From JBEVMS01 sp040508515 (GTDB taxonomy: Bacteria; Pseudomonadota; Gammaproteobacteria; Xanthomonadales; Rhodanobacteraceae): a stretch of DNA of 12,865 nucleotides. The notes under the pieces are model-generated. The model was not told the origin of the DNA. It worked only from the letters and a program-made list of their open reading frames with translations, and ran no database searches. The position numbers and the translations under genes are program-made. Location of the stretch: the NCBI GenBank assembly GCA_040508515.1, contig JBEVMS010000233.1, forward strand, positions 1 through 12,865. The letters run 5' to 3'. The number at the start of each line of letters is the position of its first letter. Position 1 is the first letter of the stretch. Shown here piece by piece: positions 1 to 7,041 of this stretch.

Positions 1-442
1 TCATCACGCCCTTGGGCGTGCACGGCCGCAGACCGAAGCGACGCAGCGCCAACCGCCCGACATTGATCGCCTGGAAACCGTCCACGTCCTTGTCCGGGGC
101 GATCCGATCGACCAGCGCCTCTTCGTCGATATGCTCAGGCAGCGGCGACTGCACCAGGATGCCGTGCACCGTGGGGTCGGCGTTGAGATTGTCGATCAGC
201 GCGATCAGTTCCTCTTGCGTGGTGCTCGAAGGCAGGTCGTAGTCGAACGAACGGAAACCGACTTGCTGGCAGGCTTTGCGCTTGTTGCGCACATACACCG
301 AAGATGCGGCATCATCGCCGACCAGCACCACGGCTAGACCGGGTATCGACTGCTGCTTGGCCGCGCGCTCGCTGACCCGACGCGCGATCCGCTGCAACAG
401 CTCCTGGGCGATCCGCTTGCCGTCGAGAATGCGTGCGCTCAT
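1..442 (-). CDS. folD: Bifunctional methylenetetrahydrofolate dehydrogenase/methenyltetrahydrofolate cyclohydrolase FolD (N-terminal part; runs off left edge)
   Basis: FolD is a cytosolic enzyme that interconverts 5,10-methylene-, 5,10-methenyl- and 10-formyl-tetrahydrofolate using NADP. I translated the 147 visible residues by hand from the ATG at 442; the stop lies outside the window, and the family is usually about 285 residues, so about half is present. Visible family signatures are the start MSARILDGK, VVLVGDDAAS (38-47), the catalytic Y50-V-R-N-K54 segment followed by RKAC, GILVQSPLP, PDKDVDGF, and NVGRL followed by RPCTPKG near the edge. GILVQSPLP has Ser where many homologues have Leu. 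Residue order and spacing closely follow the E. coli protein. AGGTAAGACC just before the ATG supplies a Shine-Dalgarno and fixes the start. The gene diverges from the acetyltransferase gene across 66 bases. Confidence 0.96.
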   Translation of the reverse strand, partial: MSARILDGKRIAQELLQRIARRVSERAAKQQSIPGLAVVLVGDDAASSVYVRNKRKACQQVGFRSFDYDLPSSTTQEELIALIDNLNADPTVHGILVQSPLPEHIDEEALVDRIAPDKDVDGFQAINVGRLALRRFGLRPCTPKGVM

Positions 443-468
443 GGTCTTACCTGGCCGTAAAACAGCGC

Positions 469-497
469 ATTATCCCGGCTCCCTCCCCTGCACACAA
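469..497 (-). promoter_or_regulatory. Candidate sigma-70 promoter of folD
   Basis: On the minus strand, TTGTGT (497-492) and GATAAT (474-469) are separated by exactly 17 bases. The -10 box matches consensus in 5 of 6 positions; the -35 box keeps the TTG. Transcription would start near 462, about 20 bases before the folD ATG, leaving room for the AGGT ribosome-binding site. Inferred from box matches only. Confidence 0.45.
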
Positions 498-508
498 ACG
501 GCTATTCC

Positions 509-1111
509 ATGGCGGCAAGCCAGCTGATCGACCCCAACCTGGAACTTGGCGACCAGCGCTTGTGTCTGCGCCCCTGGCAGGCCGACCATTTGCAGCCGCA
601 AGTGGCCGCGGTGCAGGCATCAATGGCGACGCTCGGGCGCTGGCTGCCGTGGTGCCATCCCGGCTACGATGAAACCGACGCCCGCAGTTGGATCAACGCC
701 TGTCAGTCCCATTGGCGCCAGGGCGAGCAGTACGCTTTCGCCATCCACGATGCGCTCGATGGACGTCTGCTGGGTGGCGTCGGCCTCAACCAGCGCAACC
801 GTCAGCAGCGCAGCGCCAATCTGGGCTATTGGGTTCGCCAGAGCCACCAGCGCCACGGGATTGCGGCGCATGCGTGTCGGTTGATCGCTCGCTTCGGCTT
901 CGAACAACTGGGATTGATCCGCATCGAGGTGGTCGCCCTGGTCGATAACCAGCCCAGCCGACGCGCCGCCGAAAAAGCCGGCGCGCGTTTCGAAGGCATC
1001 GCACGCCAGCGCCTATGGATCCAAGAGCAGGCCTGGGACGCGGCCGTCTACGCGCTGGTGCCTGGCGATCTCGATCAGCCGGCCGAAGCACACAACGCAG
1101 CGATATCCTGA
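509..1111 (+). CDS. GNAT-family N-acetyltransferase, RimJ/RimL-like
   Basis: This is a 200-residue acetyl-CoA-dependent acetyltransferase of the RimJ/RimL branch. The opening LELGDQRLCLRPW (11-23) is typical of the branch, which often has a beta strand ending in LRP or LRPW here. Motif A is the strand ANLGYWV (103-109) followed by the pyrophosphate-binding loop QRHGIA (114-119). Motif B is the NQPSRRAAEKAGARFEG stretch (147-163), the usual N.-S---A-EK-GF-EG signature. Branch members acetylate ribosomal-protein N-termini, amino acids or small molecules; the substrate cannot be read from sequence. The start is the first ATG, with only a weak ribosome-binding site. The gene ends in tandem in-frame stops (TGA TAA at 1109-1114) and overlaps the convergent moeB 3' end by 37 bases. 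Confidence 0.88.
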   Translation: MAASQLIDPNLELGDQRLCLRPWQADHLQPQVAAVQASMATLGRWLPWCHPGYDETDARSWINACQSHWRQGEQYAFAIHDALDGRLLGGVGLNQRNRQQRSANLGYWVRQSHQRHGIAAHACRLIARFGFEQLGLIRIEVVALVDNQPSRRAAEKAGARFEGIARQRLWIQEQAWDAAVYALVPGDLDQPAEAHNAAIS

Positions 1112-2244
1112 TAACCCGTAAACCTCGCCTGCGCGCCGCAGCCCGGACAATCCGGATCGCGCGGCAAGCGCGTCTCGCGAAAGCGCATCTCCCGCGCATC
1201 GAAGCGCAGCAAGCGGCCTACCAGCGGCGTGCCCAGGCCAAGCAGCAGCTTCAAGGTTTCCGTCGCCTGCAGCAGCCCGATCATCCCCGGCAGCACGCCG
1301 AGCACGCCCGCTTCGCTACAGTTGGGCGTGTCGACTGCCGCTGGCGGCTCGGGAAACAGGCAGCGATAGCAAGGCGACGCCGAGCGATTGGGATCGAACA
1401 CGCTGACCTGACCGGTGAAACGCTCGACCGCGCCGTAGACCATCGGCAGTCCCAACCGCCGGGTGGCCGCCGCCAGCAGAAAGCGCGTGGGGAAATTGTC
1501 CGCGCCGTCGATCACCACGTCATGACCGCCGATCAGGGCTTCGACATTGTCCGCCTGTAACCGTTGCGGCACCGCCTCGATACGCACCCGCGGATTGAGC
1601 GCAAGCAAACCCAGCCGCGCCGATTCCGCCTTGAGCATGCCCACCCGCGCATCGGCGTGAATCACTTGTCGGTGCAAATTGGAGCGCTCGACCACATCGT
1701 CGTCGATCAGACTGAGGCGACCGACCCCGGCGGCGGCCAAATACAAGGCCGCGGGCGCACCAAGCCCACCTGCGCCGACGATCGCCACCCGCGCCGCCGC
1801 CAGCTTGGCCTGACCGGCCTCGCCCACTTCGGGTAGACGCAGTTGTCGCGCATAGCGTTCGGCGCTGTCGCTGTCGAGCAGCGGCGAGCTCAGCGGCAAG
1901 CCTTCGGCCTTCCAGCGGTTGAACCCGCCGGCCACCGAACTGACCGAGCGGTAGCCCATGCGCTGCAGGGTTTCAGCCGCCAACAGCGAGCGTTGCCCAC
2001 TGCCGCACAGCAACATCAGCGGCTGGGCGCGATCGGGTTGCAGTTGCTCGATGCGTAGTTCCAAGAATCCGCGCGAAAGACCCAGTGCACCAGCTGGGCT
2101 GCCGTCGCGGCGCTCGTCGTCCTCGCGAATGTCCAGCAAGACCGCGCCGTCGGCTTGCCGTTGCAGGGCCTGGCGCGGCGAAAGCTCGGGGATACGCTGG
2201 CGCAGTTCGGCCAGCCAGTCGTCACGCTGCAAAGAGGTGTTCAT
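1075..2244 (-). CDS. moeB: Rhodanese-MoeB/ThiF fusion: molybdopterin-synthase (or ThiS-type) adenylyltransferase
   Basis: The 389-residue protein has an N-terminal rhodanese domain (about 18-117) with the active-site loop CGSGQRS, nucleophile C80. It is joined to an E1-like adenylyltransferase domain (about 125-389). The latter shows the ATP loop GAGGLG (157-162), the metal/ATP segment LIDDDVVERSNLHRQ (179-193), D247 in DGADN, the conserved Cys309 in NCSEAGVLG, and a zinc site of C292/C295 (CYRC) and C366/C369 (CPGC). MoeB adenylates the C-terminal glycine of MoaD before thiocarboxylation; ThiF does the same for ThiS. The sequence does not decide between them, and no moa or thi gene is in the window. 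Eukaryotic MOCS3/Uba4 places the rhodanese domain at the opposite end. The ATG is preceded by AGG only three bases away, so the ribosome-binding site is poorly placed. An 88-base gap separates it from upstream der. Confidence 0.9.
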   Translation of the reverse strand: MNTSLQRDDWLAELRQRIPELSPRQALQRQADGAVLLDIREDDERRDGSPAGALGLSRGFLELRIEQLQPDRAQPLMLLCGSGQRSLLAAETLQRMGYRSVSSVAGGFNRWKAEGLPLSSPLLDSDSAERYARQLRLPEVGEAGQAKLAAARVAIVGAGGLGAPAALYLAAAGVGRLSLIDDDVVERSNLHRQVIHADARVGMLKAESARLGLLALNPRVRIEAVPQRLQADNVEALIGGHDVVIDGADNFPTRFLLAAATRRLGLPMVYGAVERFTGQVSVFDPNRSASPCYRCLFPEPPAAVDTPNCSEAGVLGVLPGMIGLLQATETLKLLLGLGTPLVGRLLRFDAREMRFRETRLPRDPDCPGCGAQARFTGYQDIAALCASAG

Positions 2245-2332
2245 CCGCCTAGCTTACGACCGCGGGGAACCACGTGGCCATGCGGCGGCGATTCCGTTTA
2301 CGGGGCCACGCGCCGACCGGCCAGCGCTCAGG

Positions 2333-3730
2333 CTAGCGCTTGCGTTTTTTCATCTCGCGGACCATCCGCTGACGCTTGCGCAACTGGCCCTCGGTGAGCA
2401 CATTTTTGCGGCCGGCAAAGGGGTTCTCGCCATCCTTCAAGACAATCCGGATCGGTGTGCCTTCCAGCTTGAAGCGCTTGCGGAAGAAGTTTTCCAGGTA
2501 ACGCTGATAGGCCGGCGCGATGTGCTTGGTGCGCGTGCCATGCATCACGATGGTCGGCGGGTTGGTGCCACCCGGATGCGCAAAGCGCAGCTTGGGCGCA
2601 TGTCCGCGCACCAGCGGCGGCTGATAGGTTTCGTAGGCGATCTCCAGCGCCTTGGTCAGCTCCGAAGAGCCCAGTTCCTTGGTCGCGGATGCATGCGCGC
2701 GCACCACGGCGCGCATCAGCTCACGCAAACCCGACCCGTGCAAGGCGGAAATGTAGACCTGCTTGGCCCAGTCGACGAAGACCAGCCGGCGCTCCAGCGC
2801 GCGCTGGCACTGTTCGCGTTGGTAGGCGTCCAAACCGTCCCACTTGTTGACCGCGATCACCAAGGCGCGGCCTTCGTCCATCGCATGACCGATCAGGGTC
2901 AGGTCCTGATCGGCCAGGTTCTCGCGCGCATCGACCAGCACCACCACCACTTGAGCAGCGGAGATCGATTGCAGCGTCTTGATCACGCTGAATTTCTCCA
3001 CCGCCTCCTCGACGCGCGCCTTGCGTCGCACGCCGGCGGTATCGATCAAGGTGTAATGCTTGCCGTCGCGCTCCAATGGCACACGGATCGGATCGCGGGT
3101 GGTGCCGGCGACGTCAGAAACGATCAACCGATCCTCGCCCAGCAGCCGGTTGATCAGGGTGGACTTGCCCGCATTGGGACGCCCGACGATGGCTACCCGG
3201 ATGCTGCCGTCATCGACCACCACCTCCTCGGCGGTGTCTTCCGGCAACATCGGCAGCGCCATCGCCACCAGCTCTTCGGTGCCGCGATTGTGCGAGGCCG
3301 CCAGCGGCAACGTTTTGGCGATGCCGAAACCGGAAAATTCCGCCAGCGCGTTATGTTCGTCCAAGCCATCGGTCTTGTTGACAGCGGCGATGATCGGCTT
3401 GCCGCTGCGGCGCAGCTCGTTGAGGATGGTGATGTCCTGCGGCAGCAGGCCGTCGCGCGCATCGACCACGAAAACCAGCACCTGCGCCTCCTCGATCGCC
3501 AGGCGCACTTGTTGCGCGGTCAGCGCATCCATGCCCTCGTCCACACCGGACAAGCCGCCGGTATCGACCACCACGAACGGGCGCGCACCCAGGCGACAAT
3601 AGCCGTAATGGCGATCGCGCGTGACCCCGGGCATATCCGCTACCAGGGCATCGCGGCTGCGCGTCAGCGCGTTGAAGAGCGTCGATTTACCGACATTGGG
3701 GCGACCGACCAGGGCGACGACGGGCAGCAT
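2333..3730 (-). CDS. der: Ribosome-assembly GTPase Der (EngA)
   Basis: Der is an essential tandem GTPase needed for maturation of the 50S ribosomal subunit. The 465 residues are the normal length. The first G domain has GRPNVGKS (9-16), DTGG (56-59) and NKTD (118-121). The second has GRPNAGKS (183-190), DTAG (230-233), NKWD (295-298) and SAL (328-330). A C-terminal KH-like domain (about 350-435) contains the typical PTIVMHGT and NFFRKRF stretches, and the protein ends in a basic tail (KKRKR). All nucleotide-binding motifs are intact. GGAAGG lies nine bases before the ATG. It follows bamB in the direction of transcription, as in many gammaproteobacteria, but across a 268-base gap with hairpins rather than a tight junction. 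Confidence 0.98.
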   Translation of the reverse strand: MLPVVALVGRPNVGKSTLFNALTRSRDALVADMPGVTRDRHYGYCRLGARPFVVVDTGGLSGVDEGMDALTAQQVRLAIEEAQVLVFVVDARDGLLPQDITILNELRRSGKPIIAAVNKTDGLDEHNALAEFSGFGIAKTLPLAASHNRGTEELVAMALPMLPEDTAEEVVVDDGSIRVAIVGRPNAGKSTLINRLLGEDRLIVSDVAGTTRDPIRVPLERDGKHYTLIDTAGVRRKARVEEAVEKFSVIKTLQSISAAQVVVVLVDARENLADQDLTLIGHAMDEGRALVIAVNKWDGLDAYQREQCQRALERRLVFVDWAKQVYISALHGSGLRELMRAVVRAHASATKELGSSELTKALEIAYETYQPPLVRGHAPKLRFAHPGGTNPPTIVMHGTRTKHIAPAYQRYLENFFRKRFKLEGTPIRIVLKDGENPFAGRKNVLTEGQLRKRQRMVREMKKRKR

Positions 3731-3807
3731 GATGAGAACCTTCCGGTAGTAGGTGTACCTGCGCCGGTTCTGTCAGGGGCAAGGCAAGCGAGTCGTTGAA
3801 ATGGGTC

Positions 3808-3834
3808 GTGGCAGTGCCAGCTGGCGATTGCCAC
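3808..3834 (-). other. Inverted repeat in the bamB-der spacer
   Basis: Arms GTGGCA (3808-3813) and TGCCAC (3829-3834) enclose the ten-base palindrome GCCAGCTGGC (3816-3825), so two nested or alternative hairpins are possible. It lies closest to der of the three predicted structures in this spacer. No T-run follows on either strand, so a standard intrinsic terminator is unlikely. Confidence 0.4.
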
Positions 3835-3856
3835 CCCGCAGAACCAACCCGTCGAT

Positions 3857-3870
3857 GGCGCCGAAGCGCC
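3857..3870 (-). other. C(UUCG)G tetraloop hairpin in the bamB-der spacer
   Basis: On the minus strand, the direction in which bamB and der are read, GGCGC TTCG GCGCC forms a perfect five-base-pair stem closed by C-G around UUCG, one of the most stable RNA tetraloops known. It lies 12 bases downstream of the larger hairpin at 3883-3917 in the transcript. No U-run follows. Confidence 0.5.
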
Positions 3871-3882
3871 TTATGCAACAGC

Positions 3883-3917
3883 ACACGCCTGACCGTGGTC
3901 ACCCACGTCAGGCGTGT
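3883..3917 (-). other. Long perfect hairpin between bamB and der
   Basis: ACACGCCTGAC (3883-3893) and GTCAGGCGTGT (3907-3917) are perfect 11-base inverted arms. Inside them, GTGG (3895-3898) and CCAC (3903-3906) add four more pairs around the loop TCAC, with one bulged C at 3894. As RNA this is a strong 35-base hairpin starting 82 bases after the bamB stop. No U-tract follows on the minus strand, so processing, mRNA stabilisation or attenuation is as plausible as termination. Confidence 0.55.
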
Positions 3918-3998
3918 TGCCGCATCCGCTGCGCACTCGAAAGCTCGCAGGCATGAGGATGGAGCACAACGGTTACTTGAAAATGTCGTCGAACCGAA

Positions 3999-5204
3999 CT
4001 ACTTCAGCCGATACGCGCCGATCCGGCCGTTGACGTCTTCGATATAGACCACGCCGTTGGCAACCACCGGCTGGGCGCGAATTGGCTTCTTGGAGAGCCG
4101 CTCGCGTGCCGCCAGCGCACCGTCGCCGACCTGCAGCCAATGCACGTAGCCCTGCATGTCGGCCACCACCACGTAATCGCCTTGTACCGCAGGCGCAGTC
4201 AACCAGCGATAGCGCAGTTGGTCGTTTTTCCACATGTCAGCGCCACTGGCCTTGTCGAAGGCCCATACCCGCGACTGGTCATCCACGCCGTACAACGCGC
4301 TGGCATTGAGCGCCATCGAGGTAAAGGTGGAGAACGGCTTGCTCCACAACGGCCGGCCACTGGGGCCGTCCACCGCCAGCAAGTTGCCATGATAAGCCGC
4401 GCCGTAAAGCGTGCTGCCTTCGAGCAGAATCGCGCCATCGGCGTCGGAAAGGCGATCGATCTCGCTGCGGCCATCACCGCTGGCCAGGGTCTGCTCCCAA
4501 AGCTTCTCGCCGTTGTCTTCACGCAGTGCGATCAGCTTGCCGTCGTCGCTACCAAAGAAAACGACGCCGTTCGCGACCAGCAGCGGACCATTGCCACGCA
4601 GGCTCAGCAGCGGCACGTTGCCCTGATCGTAGACCCAGCGACGCTCGCCGGTGGCGGCGTCCAGGCCATACAGGCGCCCATCCTCAGTACGCACGATAAC
4701 CAGCTTGCCGTCGATCGCCGGCGAATCGATCACCTCGTCGCTCAACTGAGCGTCCCAGCGCGGCGAGCCATCTTTGGCGCTCACCCCGTAGACGTGACCG
4801 TCCAGGGTACCCACCGCCAGCAGATCGCCAGCCACCGAAGGACCACCGGCGTAGAAGGCGTCCTTACGCTTTTTGTCGCCCCAGCCAAACCAGCCCTTGG
4901 TGCTGCTGCTCTTTTCCCACAGCTTGCTACCGTTGGTGGCGTCGAACGCTGCCAGCTTGCCGTCGGTGCTGGCGGCGTACAACACGCCGTCGACCACATG
5001 CGGACGCAGGCGCACGCCGGATTTGCCCGAACCGCCACCGACCGAGGCACGCCACACGCGCTCGACCTGAACGGTCGGCTTGAAGTCCTTGGCCAAGGGG
5101 GTCGGCGGCTCGATGTTTTCCTTTTTATAGGAATTGCAACCGGCCAGCGCCACGCTGGAAACCAGCCCAATCAGCAACGCGCGTTTCAATACATCAGCTT
5201 TCAT
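3999..5204 (-). CDS. bamB: Outer-membrane assembly lipoprotein BamB
   Basis: BamB is a periplasmic beta-propeller lipoprotein of the BAM complex, which inserts beta-barrel proteins into the outer membrane. The N-terminus is a lipoprotein signal: basic MKADVLKR, a hydrophobic stretch, then the lipobox LAGC with C23 as the lipidated residue. Serine-rather-than-aspartate context (NSY) after the cysteine suits outer-membrane sorting. The rest consists of repeated PQQ-like blades, each with the pattern LYA/LYG...DGKL-A-DA-TG--LW, for example DGKLAAFDATNGSKLW (81-96), DGRLYGLDAATGERRW and DDGKLIALREDNGEKLW. The length of 401 residues is normal. Its ATG overlaps the stop of the upstream YfgM-like gene as ATGA (5201-5204), indicating translational coupling. 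The final strand reads GRIGAYRLK. Confidence 0.96.
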   Translation of the reverse strand: MKADVLKRALLIGLVSSVALAGCNSYKKENIEPPTPLAKDFKPTVQVERVWRASVGGGSGKSGVRLRPHVVDGVLYAASTDGKLAAFDATNGSKLWEKSSSTKGWFGWGDKKRKDAFYAGGPSVAGDLLAVGTLDGHVYGVSAKDGSPRWDAQLSDEVIDSPAIDGKLVIVRTEDGRLYGLDAATGERRWVYDQGNVPLLSLRGNGPLLVANGVVFFGSDDGKLIALREDNGEKLWEQTLASGDGRSEIDRLSDADGAILLEGSTLYGAAYHGNLLAVDGPSGRPLWSKPFSTFTSMALNASALYGVDDQSRVWAFDKASGADMWKNDQLRYRWLTAPAVQGDYVVVADMQGYVHWLQVGDGALAARERLSKKPIRAQPVVANGVVYIEDVNGRIGAYRLK

Positions 5205-5851
5205 GCACCCTGCTTCCCGGCCACGGCCAGATCGTCGATTTTCATTTGCAAGGCGCCGCGCTGCGGCGCATCCTCGCCCACCACCTGCAGTGCGACCTGG
5301 TAGGCCTTGCGCGCATCGTCTACACGACCTAGCTTGACCAGCGCGTCGCCGCGTAGTTCCTCGCGCATGCCTTCAAAGTGCTTCGGCGGCAGTTGCGCCA
5401 GCGTCGCCAGTGCGGCATCGGCCTTGCCGCTAGCCAATTCCACCCGCGCCAGACGCAACTGGACCAGCGACTTCAAGCCGTCATCCTTGGCCTGCGCCAA
5501 CGACGCGTTGAGCGACTGCAATGCCTTGTCCAACTGGCCGGCCTGGACATCCCGCTGCGCCTGGTTGCCCTGAGCGAACAGTGTGTAGGTGCTGTCTGGA
5601 TAGTCCTTGATCATTTGCGCGGTGAGCAAATCGGCGCCCGGGCTGTTGCCGGACAATGCCGCCGATTGCGCTTGCTGGTAGATCTCGGCGGCGGCAGCCT
5701 CGCGCCCCGCGCGGTGACTACGCCATTGCTGCCAGCCGAAGATCGCGACCAGACCAATCACCACGCCAACGACGATCGAGAGTCCGTTCTGCCGCAACCA
5801 CTTCTGTACGCGTTCGCTCTGTTCGTAATCGTCGTATGCGTCAAATGCCAT
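5201..5851 (-). CDS. yfgM: YfgM-like single-TM tetratricopeptide protein (ancillary SecYEG translocon subunit family)
   Basis: The protein is 216 residues from the chosen start. The short acidic N-terminus YDDYEQSERVQKWLRQNG is the family signature. A membrane helix follows (about 25-42, LSIVVGVVIGLVAIFGW), then an alpha-helical periplasmic domain with TPR-like repeats to the end. In E. coli YfgM binds the translocon and PpiD and helps pass exported proteins to periplasmic chaperones, which fits its coupling to bamB. An ATG two codons upstream (5857) is also in frame, but GAAGGG (5865-5860) is only two bases from it and eight from the ATG at 5851. MAFDAYDDYEQSERV also matches how family members begin, so 5851 is preferred. 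The 3' end overlaps bamB by four bases. About 167 gene-free bases lie upstream, where ispG and hisS usually sit. Confidence 0.88.
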   Translation of the reverse strand: MAFDAYDDYEQSERVQKWLRQNGLSIVVGVVIGLVAIFGWQQWRSHRAGREAAAAEIYQQAQSAALSGNSPGADLLTAQMIKDYPDSTYTLFAQGNQAQRDVQAGQLDKALQSLNASLAQAKDDGLKSLVQLRLARVELASGKADAALATLAQLPPKHFEGMREELRGDALVKLGRVDDARKAYQVALQVVGEDAPQRGALQMKIDDLAVAGKQGA

Positions 5852-5916
5852 GCTCATAACCCTTCAGGAGCCAACGTGGCCCACTTTCGCCGTCGCTACG
5901 GCAACAAAATCCAATG

Positions 5917-5934
5917 CCATGCAAGCGTGCATGG
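5917..5934 (-). other. Small hairpin between rodZ and the YfgM-like gene
   Basis: CCATGC (5917-5922) and GCATGG (5929-5934) form a six-base-pair stem around a six-base loop. On the minus strand it lies about 84 bases after the rodZ stop and is followed by CATTGGATTTTGTTG, which is only modestly T-rich. It could be a weak terminator or a structured leader of the yfgM-bamB unit. I see nothing else in the 5852-6018 spacer: no ORF with a credible start and no clear promoter. Confidence 0.3.
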
Positions 5935-6018
5935 GCTTACCCCACCGGCTGCAAGGCGGCGATGAATGGGCAAGCATAACCGAAAGCGGCGACCGACGGG
6001 GGCCGTACCACGCCGCCA

Positions 6019-7041
6019 TCAAACCCCGCTTGGCGTGGCCTTGCCGTCCTGAATGGCGACCCTGAAATGCGCCACGTTGGCGCGCCGATAATCGTCCAGC
6101 GGCATCGACTGACCGTCCAAATTCACTTGAGCGCCATTAGCGTTGCCGATGCGCACTTCCAGCGGTTGATCGCTGTGATAGGTTTTGCTGCTGCCTGCAG
6201 GCAAAAGACCGTACTCCAGGCGCTGGCCGCTTTTGTCCGTGACCTCGACCCAACTGGGATTGATCAAGTTCAGCTGCAAGGCATGCTGCCCACTGCCGAC
6301 CTGATCCGGAGCCACGACCGGCGCCACCGGGACCGGCAACACCTCAGCCGATTTGTTCGCCAACAAGCCGCCATCCCCGCTCAGATTGGGCACCATCGAA
6401 GCCATCAAGGGCTGCTCATCCACGTGCATTGACTGCGCCGCCGATGGCGCCAGCGCGGGCTTGGACTGGGTGGCCAACGCTGTCCCCGAAGGCGCCGGCA
6501 CGGTGGCTGGCGCATCCTGCTGAGCCACCGGAGCGGCATCCAGCGGTGACAAATGGCTCATATCCCGATCAAGCGCGCCATGCACGCCTAGCCAAACCAT
6601 CGGCACCACGATCACCGCCGTGAGCACCACGTAGGTGGCCGCGGTGGCATAACGCTCCAGCAGATAGCGCGAGTGCGAAATACCGCCGGTAGCCACCAGG
6701 GGAGGCTCGGGGGTTTTCAAGCGTGCCTGCGCGGCATGGATTGACTCCTCGTCCAACCCCAAATGGCGCGCATACTTGCCAACGTAGCTGGACAGGTAGA
6801 CCTGGGAATCGGTGCCGAGCTGCTCATCGCTCTCGATCTGACGCAACACTTTGCTAGGCAGCCTCAAGGCTTGCGCGCAGGCATCCAGTCCCAATCCGCG
6901 CCGCTCGCGCATGGCGCGCAAGCGCGCACCGAAGCTCTCCGAGGCGATCGGATCGATCGATGATCTGTCAGGCCCCATTGCACCGAGCTGGTGGGTTTCG
7001 GGGTAGTCGCTTCCGGTCGTCGTTGACTGCTTCATGGTCAT
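6019..7041 (-). CDS. rodZ: RodZ-like cytoskeletal/cell-shape membrane protein (HTH-TM-DUF4115)
   Basis: RodZ links the MreB cytoskeleton to the cell-wall elongation machinery. The 340-residue protein has the family layout. An N-terminal XRE-type helix-turn-helix (about 36-100) contains FGARLRAMRERRGL and LRLPSKVLRQIE. One transmembrane helix follows (about 132-152, ATAATYVVLTAVIVVPMVWL), then a Pro/Ala-rich periplasmic linker (about 160-250). A C-terminal beta-rich DUF4115-type domain (about 255-332) contains NPSWVEVTDKSG and RIGNANGAQVNLDG. The HTH in RodZ binds MreB, not DNA. The N-terminal 35 residues before the HTH are longer than usual. The start at 7041 overlaps the pilF stop as ATGA; a second ATG at 7035 is possible, and neither has a strong ribosome-binding site, which favours coupling to pilF. 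Confidence 0.92.
   Translation of the reverse strand: MTMKQSTTTGSDYPETHQLGAMGPDRSSIDPIASESFGARLRAMRERRGLGLDACAQALRLPSKVLRQIESDEQLGTDSQVYLSSYVGKYARHLGLDEESIHAAQARLKTPEPPLVATGGISHSRYLLERYATAATYVVLTAVIVVPMVWLGVHGALDRDMSHLSPLDAAPVAQQDAPATVPAPSGTALATQSKPALAPSAAQSMHVDEQPLMASMVPNLSGDGGLLANKSAEVLPVPVAPVVAPDQVGSGQHALQLNLINPSWVEVTDKSGQRLEYGLLPAGSSKTYHSDQPLEVRIGNANGAQVNLDGQSMPLDDYRRANVAHFRVAIQDGKATPSGV

Noticed and set aside
2273..2310. CGTGGCC/GGCCACG inverted repeat between der and moeB
   Set aside because: Seven-base arms around a 24-base loop in very G+C-rich DNA, with no U-tract; not strong enough to call a terminator.
2323..2350. Hairpin AGCGCT...AGCGCT followed by TTTTTT on the plus strand, resembling a terminator
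   Set aside because: No plus-strand gene ends here. The T-run is the complement of two Lys codons at the der 3' end, and on the strand that is transcribed no U-run follows the stem.
3736..3770. GAACC/GGTTC pairing that might mask the der ribosome-binding site
   Set aside because: Only five pairs with a long, poorly paired interior; too weak to claim translational control.
1958..3799. Plus-strand open frame of 613 codons opposite der and moeB
   Set aside because: It lies antisense to two clearly real genes and is open because of high G+C; the translation is rich in His, Arg and Gln with no recognisable domain.
4140..5303. Plus-strand open frame of 387 codons opposite bamB
   Set aside because: Antisense to bamB with no domain pattern and no ribosome-binding site; a G+C-driven shadow.
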